A stretch of 64,000 bases of DNA from Gibbula magus. Lineage: Eukaryota; Mollusca; Gastropoda; Trochida; Trochidae. Below are positions 10,096 to 22,485 of the stretch, one piece after another. The stretch spans positions 52,196,989 to 52,260,988 of the forward strand of contig OW388297.1 in the NCBI GenBank assembly GCA_936450465.1, read 5' to 3'. Position numbers and translations under genes: made by a program. The number at the start of each line of letters is the position of its first letter. The first letter of the stretch is position 1. The notes below the pieces were generated by a model that saw only the letters and a program-made list of their open reading frames with translations, made no database searches and was not told the DNA's origin.

Positions 10096-11130
10096 TAATC
10101 ATCCACGGAGCGGGTCACAGACGACCCCTCGTCTGTGGTTAATCACTCAATGATTCTGTTCAAAGCGAATCGATGAGTAAATTAAAATCGTCTTAATAAT
10201 CAATTGCAAGTGTATATTATCTCGATTTTATGCTCATTTGATTCCGATATATAATGTACGTAGAGGTAATAATCTGTCATTCTTGAGAGTTATTATTTAC
10301 GGGATCTTTAAGTCGTAGCGAAGTATTTCCCACTCACAGCGCCGATGAATGTCTTCAGTTCTCTTTTTTCTAGTGAATATATAATAATAAAAATAAAACC
10401 TTCATTGATATATTTCCATTTGACTGTGATTTTATCATTTATTAATAGCCTATATGTATAAACGGGAATACACTGTCGTATTTCCTTTCCCCAAAAGAAG
10501 CCTCCTTTAAACTTATTGCAGTCATTGTCTTAGCATGGATTCAAAATGTAAACTCGCATTTGATTGGACTATATGTTTTAGCGATAGCCCAATGGCGTTT
10601 GAGCCATTTTTTTTTCGGTAAATGCGACATGGCCTACTATGATGTTTCTATTGGTATAGACTTAATCATAGACGCCCTGACGGGTGCGGAATTAAATCGA
10701 CGAAAACTATCTGAAATGTTTGAGGAGATGTCTGATATGCCAATAATTTCATCTCGCAATGTCTATTAATGTCACTGGCGCGTTGTCACTCTATCCCTCA
10801 CTTTTAAAAATCAATGGTACCGTTACGTCTGATTTTGCAACGTGTATGACGCATTGATTTATTCAATCAATGCCTATTTTAGAAAAAAACGCCAACAATT
10901 TCTCTTGAAGATTTTAATCTGACACTCGAAAAGTGATTTTATCAACTGAAGGTGTTAACTTTCGAATGACAATTTATCAGAAGTATTTAAAAGAAGAAAC
11001 GTTGCTGAATACAAAGGTTCGGCAATAAATATTTCGGTTTCAAATCAAATTCTGGAAGACCTATTGTTATCATTATTAAAATAACATAAATTACCAGCTG
11101 ATATCAGAGAGAGTCTATTCTATAATTGTT
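10096..11130. other. Unannotated; one 69-codon ORF
   Basis: Mostly AT-rich. A plus-strand frame at 10560-10769 ends in a stretch (TGAELNRRKLSEMFEEM) with protein-like composition, but I recognise no family, splice context or repeat membership. Confidence 0.35.
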
Positions 11131-11620
11131 TTAAAGGCGCTGTAGCACGCCGTGCAATAAAGTGATCTCACAATTGTAAATAAGTGTTACCAATATCTAC
11201 ATAATATTCCCGAGTCAATAAAATGAGTTCTTAAACGAATGTGCATGGTTCGGTTAAGTCATGCGAGTCCTTTTCCCATCGATCTGCGATTTTAAGGTGT
11301 TCACTTTAAAATGGCCGCTCGAAGGTAGTTCAAGAGATCTGACTGATGTAGCGATATCTAAACACTCTGAGTAGAATGTTAAATATGCTGGAATGGTCAA
11401 CCATCCTGCCGTCTGAACTCTCAAAATCACATGAGATCTACAAATCAACCACGTTCCACAAAATTGTCGCTTTGTACACTTTTTCGTTTTCTTTAGATTC
11501 GACTTATCGGGTCGTGTAATGAGATTTTTAGCCTAGAAAGGTACACTATATTGTATAAACTTTAATAATAAATGAGAAATATCAGGAAACATATGCAAAA
11601 ACGTGCTAAACCACATTTAA
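11131..11620 (-). mobile_element. MITE family C, copy C2
   Basis: Inverted relative to C1 and C3. Left edge TTAAAGGCGCTGTAGCACG; right edge AAAACGTGCTAAACCACATTTAA, a slightly decayed complement. Confidence 0.75.
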
Positions 11621-12162
11621 GCTTATTCCAAAGCTTACATGTTTGAATTTGCCAACGATGGGGCTGAACAAATTTAAAGAAATTAATCATCTTAAAAACA
11701 ACTGAATTTTTTTGAATATACACGACATTTTGCAGTATATGGCTAAACCTTATTCAGGTGGAATGTAAATATCAGCAAGTTGATGCGTGGGTAAAATGCT
11801 GGAAAAGGATACTAACTTATTAAATATGGCTTGGTATGAAATATGTAAAATCGAAACACGAATTTAAAGGGGTTATCCATGACTATGTGCCTTGTGTACA
11901 CACTATTTCCACAACGTTATGGATCCTATTTGTAAATAATTCCATATTCAGAAAATTTATAATTAAAATTAAAATCAGTCATATGTTAGCATTAACAAAC
12001 GTCTGTTGAAATCATAAGTATAGTGTAAAATTTTACATTTTGTAAAAGTGACTCTCAGTTTAGTTTATACTCAAATATGATGATATACTGATAATGATAC
12101 TGATGATAATAGCCTTCCTTTACATGAAGTACAAATAATTACAATATATCAAAATATGGCAC
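11621..12162. other. Unannotated AT-rich stretch
   Basis: No gene or repeat end seen. Confidence 0.5.
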
Positions 12163-13020
12163 TTTAAAGAGCCATCAGGGATGTTGATGAAAATATCAAA
12201 AAATTTCCAAAAATCTATCTCCGTGAAATAAATAAACCTAATTTTCCCCTAATTTTTTCAACTTAAAATAAGCCGAGAAATTGCATTAATTAGTGAAGGT
12301 GTTTTCCAGTCTAAATATAGATCCAGTCTATTATTTTCAAGCGCAAAGCATTATGGTCTAGCTCACACACAGTAAACAAAGACACGAAAGATTAAAAAAA
12401 AATATGAGCAATGAAAGAAATCGAAATCTATAATTTGTTGACGGTTATTTATTTACCATTTCATTTAATTATGTATTTGCTACAGATATTGGAATAATTG
12501 TTTTACCCAACTAGGTATTTTTCTTGAATTTTATAATTAATGAGAGTAAAAATTTGTCATAATTTGCTGGTGTTATCTCAATAAAAAAAAACATTAAACA
12601 GGAAATAACTTTTATATTCTCAGGACATTTAGAAACATAGTTTGTTAAGCAATCGTCACATTCAGTAATGTGTGACAAGGGTACATTGCAAGAGAGACAC
12701 GTGCAGCACGTGCAGCACGTGCAGCACATGGGTTGTTATGGCGACTTGCGCTAGAGACGAGCCTTCACGCTTCGGAAGCGCTTGCTGTTTGTGTAGTACG
12801 TATTACGCAAAAAAGGGGACTCTGTTTATATACGTCAGATACCCGTAGCGCGCGCTAGTCGAAGTGGTACTTCTCTTTGAAACCAAATTGCAATACATTG
12901 TCTTGATATGAAAATTATTTAACATATGCCATGTTGTAGATAAAAGTTTTCTCTGGCGAATGACGTTAAAAGTATATTTTCCAAAAATTTGAAACACTAA
13001 CATCCGTGATGGCTCTTTAA
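12163..13020. mobile_element. TIR element E (non-autonomous)
   Basis: About 860 bp bounded by TTTAAAGAGCCATCAGGGAT and its near complement ATCCGTGATGGCTCTTTAAA. The interior has no transposase-like frame. It includes a short CACGTGCAG tandem run at 12700-12728. Its right TTTAAA edge merges with the left edge of family D copy D2, so one probably inserted at the TTAA border of the other. Confidence 0.75.
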
Positions 13021-13440
13021 AGGTACATCCATTGTGCTGTTTGGGGTCACATATGCTAAACGTTATTAATTGTGTTTTGTTATCGTGAAGTACTGACTGT
13101 TGCCGAAAATTGCCATTTGATCTTAGCCGACTCAATATACGGACGATGTAAAGGTAAAAGTATTGATATCTGATCGAAAACCGGACAATGCACCGCGTGT
13201 GGCGCGCGTCAATTAGTCAAACGTAATTTTGGAAACTTATTTACAACAGACTAAAAGAAAACTTTAGGTTGATAATGTTTAATAGGTCTTATTACTACTG
13301 TGCATGTAAATGGAACGTGTAGTTTCGGATTCTGCACAAGTGCAATGACGTTACTCGATTTTATTTGGAAACTAGTAGTTATTATATATTTGGCGATTGG
13401 AGATGAATATGAAAGTTGAGTGAACTTATTTGAACTGAAC
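13018..13440 (+). mobile_element. MITE family D, copy D2 (3'-truncated)
   Basis: Starts TTAAAGGTACATCCATTGTG and follows the family through CCGGACAATGCACCGCGTGT and ATGTAAATGGAACGTGTAGT. The closing inverted repeat is missing; the match fades near 13440. Confidence 0.75.
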
Positions 13441-13798
13441 TTTTTTTAAAGATGTTTATCATGACATTTATAAAGATTACAATCTAAGTCTATTTATATG
13501 TTTAACATTTAAGACTACCGAAAAAGGAGTTATAATAAACATTGATGACAAAGGCATTTTATCATCAAAGGAAATTAGTTTTTGTAACTGATTGACCATT
13601 TTTAAGTTTATCATTTGAATAGTGTTTTAAGTTTTTCGAGCTTTAACTGTAATATGTTTGAAATCTCAAAATCTTCAAGTATTGTCATTGACTATTGGTA
13701 GTTTGTGTTAATTTTTGTTTAAAAGCATACGAGCACTAACCTTATGGTTAAGTATTAAGATGAGTTTTGCTTTCATTGGGTGTGCCTACCAGAAAACG

Positions 13799-14280
13799 TT
13801 AAAGGCGCTGTAGCACGTTTTTGTGCGTATTATGTTTTCTCAAATTGGCAATTTATCATTTTTCAGTTTATACAATATATTGGTAGGTTATTGGATAAAT
13901 CATCTCTTTACACGACCCGATAAACCGTATATATAAAAGTTAGAACACAGCTGTCAGTATTCGACGAAAATGATACGACGTAAAAAACGACTGTGTTGTG
14001 GAACTCGTTGGTGTGAGAGGTAGATTTGTAGGTCTCATGCGAATTTGAGAGTTCAGACAGCATGGTTGACCATTTCATCATTGTACCATATTTATAACTC
14101 TATTCTGAGTATTTATCGCTACACAAGTCAGATCACTTGAACTACCTTCGAGAGGCCATGTTCATGCCCCTTGGCTTAAGCGTTCGTTTTTTTATTGTTG
14201 ATTTTGGAGTATTATTTAGCTATTGGTAACACTTATTTGTATTCTATTACAGTGAGAAAATCGTGCGATAGCGCCTTTAA
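13799..14280 (+). mobile_element. MITE family C, copy C3 (full length)
   Basis: TTAAAGGCGCTGTAGCACG at the left and CGTGCGATAGCGCCTTTAA at the right form the inverted termini with TTAA edges. About 480 bp, non-coding. 13441-13798, before it, shows nothing recognisable. Confidence 0.85.
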
Positions 14281-15189
14281 TACTCGAGAGATGATTCTGC
14301 ATAAAACGTGGTTAAGGGATGTATGAAGCGTTCTTTGGATTGAATTTCGCTCACCCTTTCTCTGGATCAAGCACCTGTACTGTTGACTATTCTCTGATCT
14401 AAACCCTGATTTTTAGAATCTACCTTTGTTTCATGAAAATAATTTAGCTTTGTGTGGACATGCAATTTGAAAAATTCACATTTACACTGCTTGCAACATG
14501 TTAGATACATAGGATTATTTTTTTTAGTTCCGGGGAAAAGTTTATACTTTCATGTTCTTGTTGCACGAAATGAAATATAAATTCGGAAATTCCTCAATAG
14601 CAACATTCACATGATACAGCTGCATACCAAAAGTTTGTTCACCTTCTTGTGTATTTCAGTGCAAATATCGTGTAATTTGGCACGCCTTTGAAGCATCAAA
14701 CAATCACTTGCATCATTTTGTTTTACTTGGCATTATAAGAAGATAGTTGAGTGTTCCATAACAGCAGATGCCTCGTAGTAAACAGTTACAGATTTGGTAG
14801 CTCTTTGAAGTGAATATTTATTTCAAATTTTTATTTTTTTTCTGTGAAATATTCAGTAAGTAAACAACTGGGTCAAACACATATAATAAATTCCTCTTAC
14901 AGTTGTATACTCATTCAAAGTTGTTGTGATGAATTTGTTCTCATTTAGTCGATAGGACAACTTTTATTCGAAAATTAATGACATTTGAATTTTCAAAAGT
15001 TGACCCCTTCTGTATATTTTATTACGCCAAATTCCACAAATATGCACCACTGACGTGGCGAACACAAGATACGTTTGAGAAGGATTGTTTTACTCATAGA
15101 TATATTGTGATGATTCGTTGACATTGTATGTATACGGGATGTAATTTTATTTACGTTACAGTGAACGTAAATGTACATGTCCCGCCACA
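14281..15189. other. Unannotated AT-rich stretch
   Basis: No convincing ORF, splice pair or repeat ends. Confidence 0.5.
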
Positions 15190-15345
15190 TGTTCTACATG
15201 CAGTAAGGTTTGTGGTTCGCTATAGTTTTAGTCAATGCTCGCAGCTGGTTTCACCGCAATGCATAGCCACATGGCGTTGTGGGCATTTTCCCTTCCATAA
15301 TACTAGCAGCCGCGATATAAGTGAAATACTCTTGAAAGCGGCCAA
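15190..15345 (+). mobile_element. SINE fragment (same family as 54641-54932)
   Basis: Matches the body of the SINE at 54641-54932 (TTCTACATGCAGTAAGGTTT, CCGCAATGCATAGCCACATG, ATAATACTAGCAGCCGCGAT, AATACTCTTGAAAGCGGC). The tRNA-like head and the CTCACCTCACC tail are absent. Confidence 0.75.
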
Positions 15346-18300
15346 AAAAAAGAAAAGAATTTGTTTCTGGTTTCCACCCGCATCAGTTTCAAACCCACGC
15401 CTCAGGTCTTTTTTTCTAGGTTATCATAAGTTAGGGGCAGATAACTGTAATTTTTAGCCTCAGAAAACATTGGACATAGAAAATGTCACTCGTTTCTATT
15501 TGGAATAGTAACACATATTTAAGAGAGTTTGTGCTTTATTTATATAAATAATTGTATAAATTTTGTTTGTTTAAATCTTCATTCCCAAAAAAAATTTTGT
15601 TTTTAAATCGGGTCATCACATCATTTTTGTCAGCCTGTAAAGACCAGGAATTTTTTGTTTAGGCCTAACCTCAATTCACATGACATTAGCACTAAGATAC
15701 ACATGTAGGTGAATCAAACTTTCGGTATGCAAATGTAGAAAGTCAAAGAGCATTAATTAACACGTTCTAATTCTGGTCAGAGATCAAATAATCTGAACAA
15801 ATAGTCGTGCGGAAACGTAGCTCATTTCTACAAAATATCCTCCGGGCCAATGAAATCCCATTCGTTTCTATTTTTTAGGTGATGTAGACATTTATATATC
15901 ACAGTTTCGGGGTTTTTTTTCGTGGCCGGAGTCGTAATACTGTGCAAAGAGAATACAGGGTGATTTTAGATATTTTAAGGGCGCTTCTTTTTATGGCGAA
16001 TTCCAGATATGTATGCACCTGATTAAAGTTTCTTAAAACAAAAACAATGCTAAGTGACCTTCCTGTCAACCTGGTTATAAAAGGTGAACTTAAATCTACA
16101 TGTATATATGTATAATTTGTAAAAATGTTATTTTTCAGAAGGAAGACAGATTGTACAAAATACAATAGACACACGATTCAACTTCTTTCCACGGGAAGGT
16201 GAAAATGTATCGAGATAATATTTTCGCTACGTCCGTGGCGTATCCACGCAATCACAGTGTTACGAAAAAATAATAGCAACGTTTCGGTCATATACTTGAT
16301 AATGGTATAAGGATCTGTACCCAAAAGTTGCTATTGTTACTAAAGAAGTTGATCATTCATAAAATATTTGTCTTCTTCTTCACACCAACTTCTAGAATGC
16401 CTCTCAAACAGTATCACGGTGTACAACCCCATACAGTGCGAACCGGATATAGTTCGCTGTACGCTCGTTCAGTTGTGCATAGCTCTGTCAAGTGTTTGTT
16501 GTTCGTTGGATCAAATAAGTAATTTTAACGGCACTGTAGCACGTCAATTGTTTTAAAATATAAATAATGCACTGATCAGCACATCTCTCGATATTACAAA
16601 CAACCTATCCTCAGGTAATGCATTATTTAAGTTATCTGCAAAATATGTACATATTCAGGTTTTAAAGTTAACTTTAAAAGACCGGAAGTAATTAATGCAA
16701 CGTTGCATTAAATCCGCATGAACTACAATATCAGCATTATTAAGAAATTGCACACAACCCAATGACCAAAAACGGCAGTCGCTATCGTTAATGTAACAAC
16801 AATGCTTACAATGCGTATTACAAACCGGTGAAGTTACAGCTACTTCTTAATGAAGACTATCCAATCTTTGTTGTCAGTTAAGAGAATAAAGTATATATGC
16901 AAGAGCTGAATGAAATCCTAGTTAAGCCGTTTTCTACACTCTATATTTCCCATTTTGCACATTAGCGACTCTTACTATTTGTGAAATCCCTGAGTGACTT
17001 CGGCCGTTTCAACTTTTTAATTATTGACTGCAGGTCAATTGTAAAGACTATTTAATTGCACCGAAATGAAGCTACGTGAGTTTATATGCCCTCTTGTGAT
17101 CTATAAAAAAAGCTTATTTGAATGCGAAAAGCGTGCACTTGTGCCTTTAAGTCATTATACAGCTTTAAAACGTATGCAATAGGCTCCGGTTCATCAATTT
17201 GTGACATGCATACAAGTACAGTGAATAAGTTCTTGAGAAATAGTTGTATGTTGATGAAAACACATTATTTTCGTTACGAACGCATCGAGCCAAATTTGAC
17301 AAGCCCGTGCGTTTTCGATTTGATTCACGTATACAAACATGCTGCTCAAAATGTATCTAAATATTGAATTCCTAATAGATTGTTCCATGTATGTGTAGAA
17401 TTTCAAGTTTCAAAATTTACTAGATATGAAGATATCAAAGATGTTAGCAGCAACAATGCAGCATCACTGTACTGGTTCATAGCCGAAGCGTAGTGAATCT
17501 CTGTATGGAATGTAGCCCGTAATTCAATAACGTCATGAAATCTGATTTTGTTTAAAAGGTGTCTTTATTGACATATTAACCAACATTTAACGTGTTAATA
17601 TGTTGTCCCAGCATTTGTTCAAGAGATATCACACATCATGACGTGTTACATCAATGTTCTGGGCAAAGATATAACGGGAGTTAAAGTTGTCATAATGGTC
17701 ATGGGAATTACAGTTTTTTTCTAAATATAACTTGCACTTTCATTGGTTGACGTAAGTATTTTACACCAATTTATCAATTTCTTAGCAGGACTATTTTAGG
17801 TCAATCACATAGATGATCAATTCGGAACATATCTATTTTAATTCAGAAGTCAGAAACACATAGTAAATAGATAACCATGTTCAATCCATGTTTCCGAGAC
17901 TGTATTTACAGTACTAAATTTGCTGGGGGAAGCGGCATGCACGTGTTGATCGTGACTGTCGTGACATCATTAATTTGTGACGTCGTTAATTATGACGTAA
18001 TTACATTCCTATCTTGCAACTGCTCGGTTGCTGGTTCACTATTTACTAATATTTTTCTCATTCTGCGACAATATTTACAATATAAACAAGTTTTTATTCT
18101 TATAATTTAAGATTCATTTTGTGAATAAAATTCAACAATTACATAATAATCTTTCTGAAAAAAGAGCGGAAGAAGCATTAATGATTATATATTAACTATT
18201 TTGATGCCCGCATCTTGAAGGTGTGATAATTTTATGAATAGGGTAGGAGTACAATTTGTATTTTACAGTCTTATCTATAAGGTCGTGAACTTGAGTCTAG

Positions 18301-19069
18301 TTTTTCGATTTTTAGGCATTAAAATGATCTTGGCTAAGAAAAATAATAACCAACTCAGTGCTCGAAATTACGAATTATTTTCCCTCGTGAATTATTATGT
18401 CAAACTCCATGCTAAAGCTCGGTGTTTATCAAAATAATTAACACGGGGCTGATAAACCGTACAATTCCTCGCAACTCTTTAATTATTCTTATATATAACA
18501 GAATTCAAAGAATTTAGAAAGTCTATTTGAGAATCAGTTGGAACGTACATGTACATTCACCTTTGGTAGTTTCCTTCTGACAGTGCTGCAGTTATTTTTC
18601 GGGCCCAAATTAAGATGATTTAAAAAAAAAAAACAATCAACTCTCCAAAAAGTTTGGTAACATTACTGTATGTCATCTGGACGGCGTTGCAATTGTGGAG
18701 CGAACACCAATATCTGACTTTAGAAAACAGCATGTATGTATGCAATAATGTCTAATAGGAATGCATTGAAAATGACCAGTCTTGAACATTTCAGAAATAT
18801 ATATTGCCCAACTTGATTTAAGTTATGTAAAACATCTGGAAGCATCAGTTCTGTCATGGTACCCCAATCTAAGCTCTCACAAAGAGATCACAATTGTCGG
18901 GGAAATCTCTGATTCGTCATTCTCTACCAACAGAGGTTACTCCCTTCAGATCCTAACCTCTGTTCTAGAAGGACAATGGTCAATGGTGATTTTGAAATCA
19001 TTTGTGTGAAATAGACTTTCTCATTCCCTGTTTGAAAGTCACACTAGCAGCAGACGGAATTTAATTCAC
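15346..19069. other. Unannotated stretch with repeat scraps
   Basis: Holds a family C end fragment at about 16526 (ACGGCACTGTAGCACGTCAA) and one arm of a separated inverted repeat at 16400-16490. A 75-codon plus-strand frame at 18782-19009 has no recognisable motif. No gene identified. Confidence 0.45.
16400..16490 (+). repeat. Left arm of a 3.4-kb-separated inverted repeat
   Basis: CACGGTGTACAACCCCATAC through CGGATATAGTTCG and TACGCTCGTTCA reappears in reverse complement at about 19900-19981 with several substitutions. The arms could be termini of a larger element or two dispersed copies in opposite orientation. Confidence 0.6.
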
Positions 19070-19408
19070 ACATACCAAACGTTAATAATGACGTTATTTT
19101 ATCGAGAAGTACTGATTGTTGCCGAAAATGAACATTTTTATGTTGGTCGACTCAGTATTGTGACGATATACTTGTAAAAGTAGTGATTTCTGATCGAAAG
19201 ATGGACAATGCACCGCGACTGACGCGTATCTAACAGTCAAACATAATTTTGGAAACGTATTTGACAAATGTGGGTTGCTAATGTTAAATAAGTCATATAA
19301 CTACCTAGCATGTAAATCGGACGTGTAGTTTCGGATACTGCACATGTATAATGATTTTTCTCCATTTAATTGGAAACTTGTAACTAAATTTAAAAAAATG
19401 AAACACAA
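19070..19408 (+). mobile_element. MITE family D, copy D3 (5'-truncated)
   Basis: Aligns from about ACGTTATTTTATCGAGAAGT to the family end ACACAATGGATACACC. The opening inverted repeat is lost. The stretch 19409-20154 holds the right arm of the 16400 inverted repeat (19900-19981) and nothing else recognised. Confidence 0.65.
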
Positions 19409-20154
19409 TGGATACACCAGTAACAAAATAACCCAAAATATTTGAGTAAGAGTGTCTATTTATAAAAGAAAAAGCAACCATGCACTTACATACTGGAACT
19501 ATAAACAATACAGTGATTTCTGTTGGAAGTACTATCAACCAACTGTATTGGCGGCTATCAAACTGTATGGTAATGGCACATAGGTTGGTGAAGTTTTGCT
19601 CTCGTGTAAAAAAACTAATGCTCTATATTAACTATGTTAAAGACCATCTGTAAGTTTAATGATCATATATTTCATATATAATCAGGTTGTATCCACAAAG
19701 TACATACGATGAGAGCATTTCGACATTATATGTGGTGCGCTTAGCGGAGAAGCAATGCGTTTTTGATATGAGAAAGAGTTCAGAGGGTCATGATTGAATA
19801 TCGCAGTGAATTCTTCTGTATAAGTATAAGAAGAAGTATTTTGCAAATGTGTGTGCGTGAATTATACTCACACAAATAGAAGACGAGAAAAAGCAGCCCG
19901 TGTCAACATAGCTATGAACCAATGAACGAGCGTACAACGAACTATATCCGGTTTGCACTGTATCGGATTGTACACCGTGAGTTTATATCCTGTTTACCAT
20001 CACTTGGAATAAACATCCTGCAGACTTCGTACTGCATTCACAGTATATGATAATAGTAAGTATCCTGTATCTAAATGCCCTTAAACATGAGATATAAACA
20101 GGATATGTTTACTACGATATCCAAACCCTTCCTTAAACTAAATCGAAATACACA

Positions 20155-20654
20155 TTAAAGGTGCATCCTTTGTGTTTCATAAAAATTGTATTTGGCTTTA
20201 ATAAGTTCCAACACATCATATGCGCTGTTTACAGCACAAATAAATTCATTTGGCTTGCATATTCATCCCCAATAGCCAAATATATCATAATTACTAGTTT
20301 CTAATCAAAATCGAGTAAAATAAATTATACATGTGTAGAAACCGTAATTGCGCGACCCATTAACATGCACAGTAGTTATATGACCTGTTACACATTATCA
20401 ACCCAAATTTGGCATTTTGTCTGTTATAAATAAGATTCCAAAATTAATTTTGACTCATTGGCGCGAGTCAATCGCGACGCATTGTCCGGTTTTCGATCAG
20501 AAATCACTCTTTTACCTTCATATCGTCAATATAATCAGTCCACTATCACCAAACTGATAAATTTCGGCAACATTCGGTACTTCTCGATAACGTAGCACCA
20601 TATAACGTTGGGCATATGTGACCCCCAACAAAAACACAATGGGTGTACCTTTAA
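20155..20654 (+). mobile_element. MITE family D, copy D4 (full length)
   Basis: TTAAAGGTGCATCCTTTGTG at the left and ACACAATGGGTGTACCTTTAA at the right, about 500 bp. It is closely similar to D1 throughout and in the same orientation. Confidence 0.85.
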
Positions 20655-20815
20655 GACATTTAAATAATCTCACAAGTTGTTTTCTTCTGATATCAAATAT
20701 GGTTCAAACAAACTACCGGGGAAAAGAAAGTACTCATCCCTGTAGGTTTCGATTAATTCAATATTTAAAAGAAATTTGATGCTTTTGACTATGGCATGAA
20801 ATAAAAATAGTATGT

Positions 20816-20985
20816 TTTTGTTTAAACATCATTATTTATACTCACCGTCGATAGTTAACAATATGCCCGATTATCCTAATCTGTCTAATTCCGACAACCT
20901 TCACACAGAGTAAGGATAGAGTTATCGCCGCTCTACCCTGTACCGAAACTCGCCACCAGGTGGTCAACCCTACGTCATCATTGCT
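20816..20985. repeat. DIRS right (3') inverted terminal repeat
   Basis: The inner 138 bases or so are the complement of the left repeat at 26893-27035. The outer end (20820-20850) is unique to this side and is repeated in complement at 21050-21103 in the internal region. Confidence 0.88.
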
Positions 20986-21047
20986 TCTTCTGACGGTCAG
21001 AGAAAAAAGCCGATCGTGCAGAGGGGAGGCCGGGTGGGAGCTAACGA

Positions 21048-21146
21048 TTGTTAACTATCGACGGTGAGTATAAATAATGATGTTTAAACAAAAACATACT
21101 ATTATTTAATATACTCTCCTCGATAGTTAACAATATGCCCGAATCC
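21048..21146. repeat. DIRS internal complementary region (circle-junction template)
   Basis: 21048-21103 is the inverted copy of the right outer end (20816-20866). 21100-21146 is the inverted copy of the left outer end (27003-27049). They meet at TATT. In the DIRS-1 model this region templates completion and circularisation of the DNA copy. Confidence 0.88.
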
Positions 21147-21378
21147 CACTGCTGGAGGTGGGTGCGAGAGGCTAAGGCGATAAAGCTCTATCCTACAGGA
21201 AGAGAGTTGGTGACTCAAGGCCGAACTAGAGTGACCCCCATGAGGCCCACTAGTCAATCGGACTAGCCCTGGCTCAACCTCGCTATGCGAGGAGCTCCGC
21301 AACCGAAGTCGCCAACTGGTATAAGAGACAACAGACACACAAAAAGAATCAACCTCGGGTTTATTGAGAGGCGAAACA

Positions 21379-22485
21379 TTAGTGAGCAAGAGGGTGACTC
21401 CTGCGATGAGGGCCCGAAGGAACTCGCTGTTGGGCGTACACCTGCGCCCCCAGCCGGTTGATTCCCTCCAAGTCCTCGTTGGAGATGTCTCGAAGATAGT
21501 GGTTGGCGAACACTAGGCCTGACTTCCAGAAACAGCCAGCCATGATGTCCGCCACCGCCAAGTTGCTATGGAGGGCCATCGTCGCTGAGATGGCCCTTAT
21601 CTCGTGCGGATTGGCCCTCGCTGGAGGGTCTAGACCCGCTGCCTTGTACGCGTCTAGCACCGCCGAACGGAGGTAGACGCTTAATTGTCTCTTGTCTAAT
21701 TCCCGTACGCTGGTCTGGGAATGAGGGATGAATAGTCTTCTTCTCCCCTGACGCAGCGTCCGGGTCCTCTCGGTGTAGATCCGAAGTGCTCGGACTGGAC
21801 AGAGGAGGCGGTTCTCCTCGTCCGTCGGATCTATGTTACCGGAAATGGACGGTAGGGAAAAAGTCCTACCCCTTTCGTCGGCGGTTTGGTTCTTACAAAC
21901 AAACTCCAGCGCAAACCCCAGAGTGGCCGAACCCCCGTGCCCCACCTCAAAACGCAGGAGATCCGCTTGGAGAGCGTGAAGCTCTGAGATCCTGGCTGCG
22001 GACCCCATGGCGACCAAAAAGGCCGTTTTGATGGTGAGGCGAAGGACGGTCGTCTCCGTCAACGGTTCATAGAGGTCCGACTTGAGGTGGTTGAGGACCA
22101 CCGCCAACTCCCACTCTGGGGGCCTGAGTTTCCTCCGCCCATCCACGTTCCGGTAGGTTTTAACGAGGTCCTTAAGGTCTGAGAAGTCCACCTGGGGGTC
22201 CCACTTCCGGAGAACGGACATAATCGCCGCCAGGTTGGTGTTGATGGACGAGGCTTTGAGATTCCTCGTCTCTCGCAGGTTAACCAGGTACTCAGCAACC
22301 TGAGGGACCGTTACTGCCTGGATGTCGTACCCCTCCTTGCTGCAGAAGGTCGCGAAGGCCCCCCACTGAGCGTCGTAGAGATTCCTAGTCGACGGTCTTT
22401 GGGAGGTCGCCACCGCCTCGGCAACGGATTTGGAGAACCCTGCCCCCGTCAGACCCCTTTGAAGACAAACCAAGCGTGAAGCTGT
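21379..22485 (-). CDS. DIRS tyrosine recombinase (integrase)
   Basis: It would integrate the circular DNA copy by strand exchange through a 3'-phosphotyrosine. The frame is open from 23814, but only the part after about 22485 is recombinase; upstream it is a shadow of the RT frame, so the start is unresolved and probably lies in the RT overlap, as in other DIRS elements. A SAM-like core-binding region (RNLYDAQWGAFATFC) is followed by the catalytic domain: first Arg in AARISELHAL, the H-x-x-R box in NPHEIRAISAT, and the Tyr in FANHYLRDI. All key residues I can identify are present. It overlaps the RT-RNase H frame (stop at 22449) by a few dozen bases in another frame. No stop or frameshift is seen, so this is the best preserved gene of the element. 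Confidence 0.88.
   Translation of the reverse strand, partial: TASRLVCLQRGLTGAGFSKSVAEAVATSQRPSTRNLYDAQWGAFATFCSKEGYDIQAVTVPQVAEYLVNLRETRNLKASSINTNLAAIMSVLRKWDPQVDFSDLKDLVKTYRNVDGRRKLRPPEWELAVVLNHLKSDLYEPLTETTVLRLTIKTAFLVAMGSAARISELHALQADLLRFEVGHGGSATLGFALEFVCKNQTADERGRTFSLPSISGNIDPTDEENRLLCPVRALRIYTERTRTLRQGRRRLFIPHSQTSVRELDKRQLSVYLRSAVLDAYKAAGLDPPARANPHEIRAISATMALHSNLAVADIMAGCFWKSGLVFANHYLRDISNEDLEGINRLGAQVYAQQRVPSGPHRRSHPLAH

Noticed and set aside
10560..10769. 69-codon ORF as a host gene or exon
   Set aside because: Some protein-like composition, but no family, no conserved motif, no splice context; kept only as a note.
17950..18010. Second CRE cluster (TGACGTCG, TGACGTAA)
   Set aside because: Only half-sites or imperfect matches in AT-rich DNA; not distinguishable from chance.
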